Assembly (NCBI RefSeq): GCF_024206475.1
Contig: NZ_JAMBPR010000003.1
Coordinates: 1-64,000 of the forward strand
Length of the DNA: 64,000 nt
Direction of reading: 5' to 3'
Source of the DNA: Paraburkholderia sp. CNPSo 3274
Lineage (GTDB): Bacteria; Pseudomonadota; Gammaproteobacteria; Burkholderiales; Burkholderiaceae
The position numbers and the translations under genes are program-made. How positions within the stretch are numbered: the first letter of the stretch is position 1; every line of letters begins with the position of its first letter. Below are positions 63,247 through 64,000 of this stretch, piece by piece. The notes beneath the pieces were generated by a model. The model had not been told where the DNA came from. It saw only the letters and a program-made list of their open reading frames with translations, and did not search any database.

Positions 63247-63741
63247 ATGACCGATTCGACATTCCACACCGTCTTCGGCTCGCTCGAGCAGTACCGCAAG
63301 GGCGAGATCGAAATCACGAGCGGCGACGCTCGCCACTATGTTTTCTCGAACGTCTTCGAAGTTGCCGCAAGCTCGGCGCCCTACGAGAAGGTCGTGGTCG
63401 GCAAGAACCTCGAATACGTGATCGAGGTGCTGCGCATCCAGGGACAGTCGCGCTGGTTCGCCTGCGCACACGATGAGTTCGTCATCCTGATGGATGGCGA
63501 AGTGCGTATCGACTTCGTCAAGCTCGATACGCCGCTCAAGGACAGTAAGGGCACGGTCGACGCAGGCGAGCAGCCTGCAGGCCGCAAGATGGGCCACGTG
63601 GTGCTGCGCAGCGGGCATCAAGCGCTGCTGCCGGCAGGCTGTGCGTACCGCTTCAGCGCACAAAAGGCTGGCGTGGCGCTCGTGCAGACCATGGTCGGTG
63701 AACTGTCCGTCCAGAAGTGGGCTGATATCTGCCTGCACTGA
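63247..63741 (+). CDS. Cupin-like protein of unknown function
   Basis: A 164-residue soluble protein starting MTDSTFHTVFGSLEQYRKGE. The pattern of short beta-strands (VIEVLRIQGQSRWFACAHDE, FVILMDGEVRIDFVKL, then GHQALLPAGCAYRFSAQKAG) suggests a cupin barrel, although the usual metal-ligand His pair is not obvious (one His in AHDE). AAACAGGAGA precedes the ATG. It is followed 43 bases later by another gene of the same strand. With the transporter and LysR gene it probably belongs to degradation of an aromatic or related compound, but the reaction cannot be named. Confidence 0.65.
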   Translation: MTDSTFHTVFGSLEQYRKGEIEITSGDARHYVFSNVFEVAASSAPYEKVVVGKNLEYVIEVLRIQGQSRWFACAHDEFVILMDGEVRIDFVKLDTPLKDSKGTVDAGEQPAGRKMGHVVLRSGHQALLPAGCAYRFSAQKAGVALVQTMVGELSVQKWADICLH

Positions 63742-63784
63742 ACGCACACACGCCAACCCATCACTCGACTACTGGAGACACCAA

Positions 63785-64000
63785 ATGGCCACCCTCGAAA
63801 CCCTCGACCATTCCGCAGGCTTTGCCGCCGACACCGTGCGCGCGAGCGAGCCCGACGCCGTGACCGGCTATCGCCGCTACACGCTCGGCGCCTTCGAATT
63901 TACGCGCGACGAATACTTCGTCAAAGTGCTGTGGCCCGCGAAGGGGCAGACCCGCACGCACGCCATCCCCGCCGACGCCTTCCTGCGCGCGATGATGCGC
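63785..64000 (+). CDS. Unknown protein, N-terminal part (cut by window edge)
   Basis: The first 72 codons: MATLETLDHSAGFAADTVRA, then YRRYTLGAFEFTRDEYFVKV, open to the window end. A CTGGAGA ribosome site lies about 8 bases upstream of ATG 63785. I do not recognise the family. Same strand and 43 bases after the cupin gene, so it is probably its operon partner. Confidence 0.6.
   Translation, partial: MATLETLDHSAGFAADTVRASEPDAVTGYRRYTLGAFEFTRDEYFVKVLWPAKGQTRTHAIPADAFLRAMMR

Noticed and set aside
60647..63262. An 871-codon minus-strand ORF
   Set aside because: It lies antisense to the MFS and LysR genes with a composition typical of the reverse strand of GC-rich coding DNA.

Overview
The window is high-GC DNA (mostly GC-ending codons) from a member of the Burkholderiaceae, most like Paraburkholderia or Caballeronia. 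Gene families typical of that group support this: an H-NS protein with a Lys/Ala-rich tail, DUF4148 and DUF3563 small proteins, an OmpC-type porin and many LysR regulators. A ParA/ParB partition operon, eight centromere-like palindromes, an iteron array and a plasmid-type initiator gene lie together at 45.2-51.3 kb. The window therefore spans the replication origin and centromere of a secondary replicon (chromid or megaplasmid), not of the main chromosome.

Layout. 0-0.5 kb: the end of an ISNCY-type insertion element inside a broken BadF-type kinase gene, beside a GntR/UTRA regulator. 1.5-8 kb: a DUF2867 protein, several LysR genes, a type-2 argC, and a decayed class A beta-lactamase. 8-12 kb: rhlE, then a gene graveyard with remnants of an IS6-type transposase, an Lrp regulator with 4-hydroxyphenylpyruvate dioxygenase, and an ftsK-like gene. 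12-20.9 kb: a LysR/TauE pair, three exported enzymes on one strand (two epoxide-hydrolase-like, one intradiol-dioxygenase-like), an orphan branched-chain amino-acid type binding protein, and a porin. 21-27.7 kb: a benzoylformate/mandelate catabolic operon (benzoylformate decarboxylase, aldehyde dehydrogenase, ketopantoate-reductase-family dehydrogenase, AAHS transporter) with a divergent LysR. 27.7-33.7 kb: a tight four-gene operon of three SPFH (HflK/HflC-like) membrane proteins and a P1B-type metal ATPase, two of the products with His-rich tails. 34-43.5 kb: a GGDEF protein, an MFS transporter, a TauE protein, H-NS, and a YhaN/YhaO (SbcC/SbcD-like) pair.

43.5-51.6 kb: a 1.8-kb gene-free stretch with a cluster of perfect hairpins, the centromere, parB-parA, an unlisted 33-codon ORF, an iteron origin and rep. 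51.6-58.7 kb: argG, an FCD-type GntR regulator, an internally deleted MFS gene, an intact MmgE/PrpD gene, a chimeric second MmgE/PrpD gene made by deletion, and a glycosyltransferase. 59-64 kb: an ArAE-type exporter, a C-terminal stub of a TRAP permease, and an aromatic-type MFS/LysR/cupin cluster whose two promoters share a near-identical 31-bp element.

The most unusual unit is the SPFH/P1B-ATPase operon. Other items worth a second look are a possible KPR-family mandelate dehydrogenase, the shared 31-bp operator, the small ORF inside the origin, and repeated deletion or decay events on both sides of the origin. No homology search was run; every family call rests on motifs and recalled family sequences.
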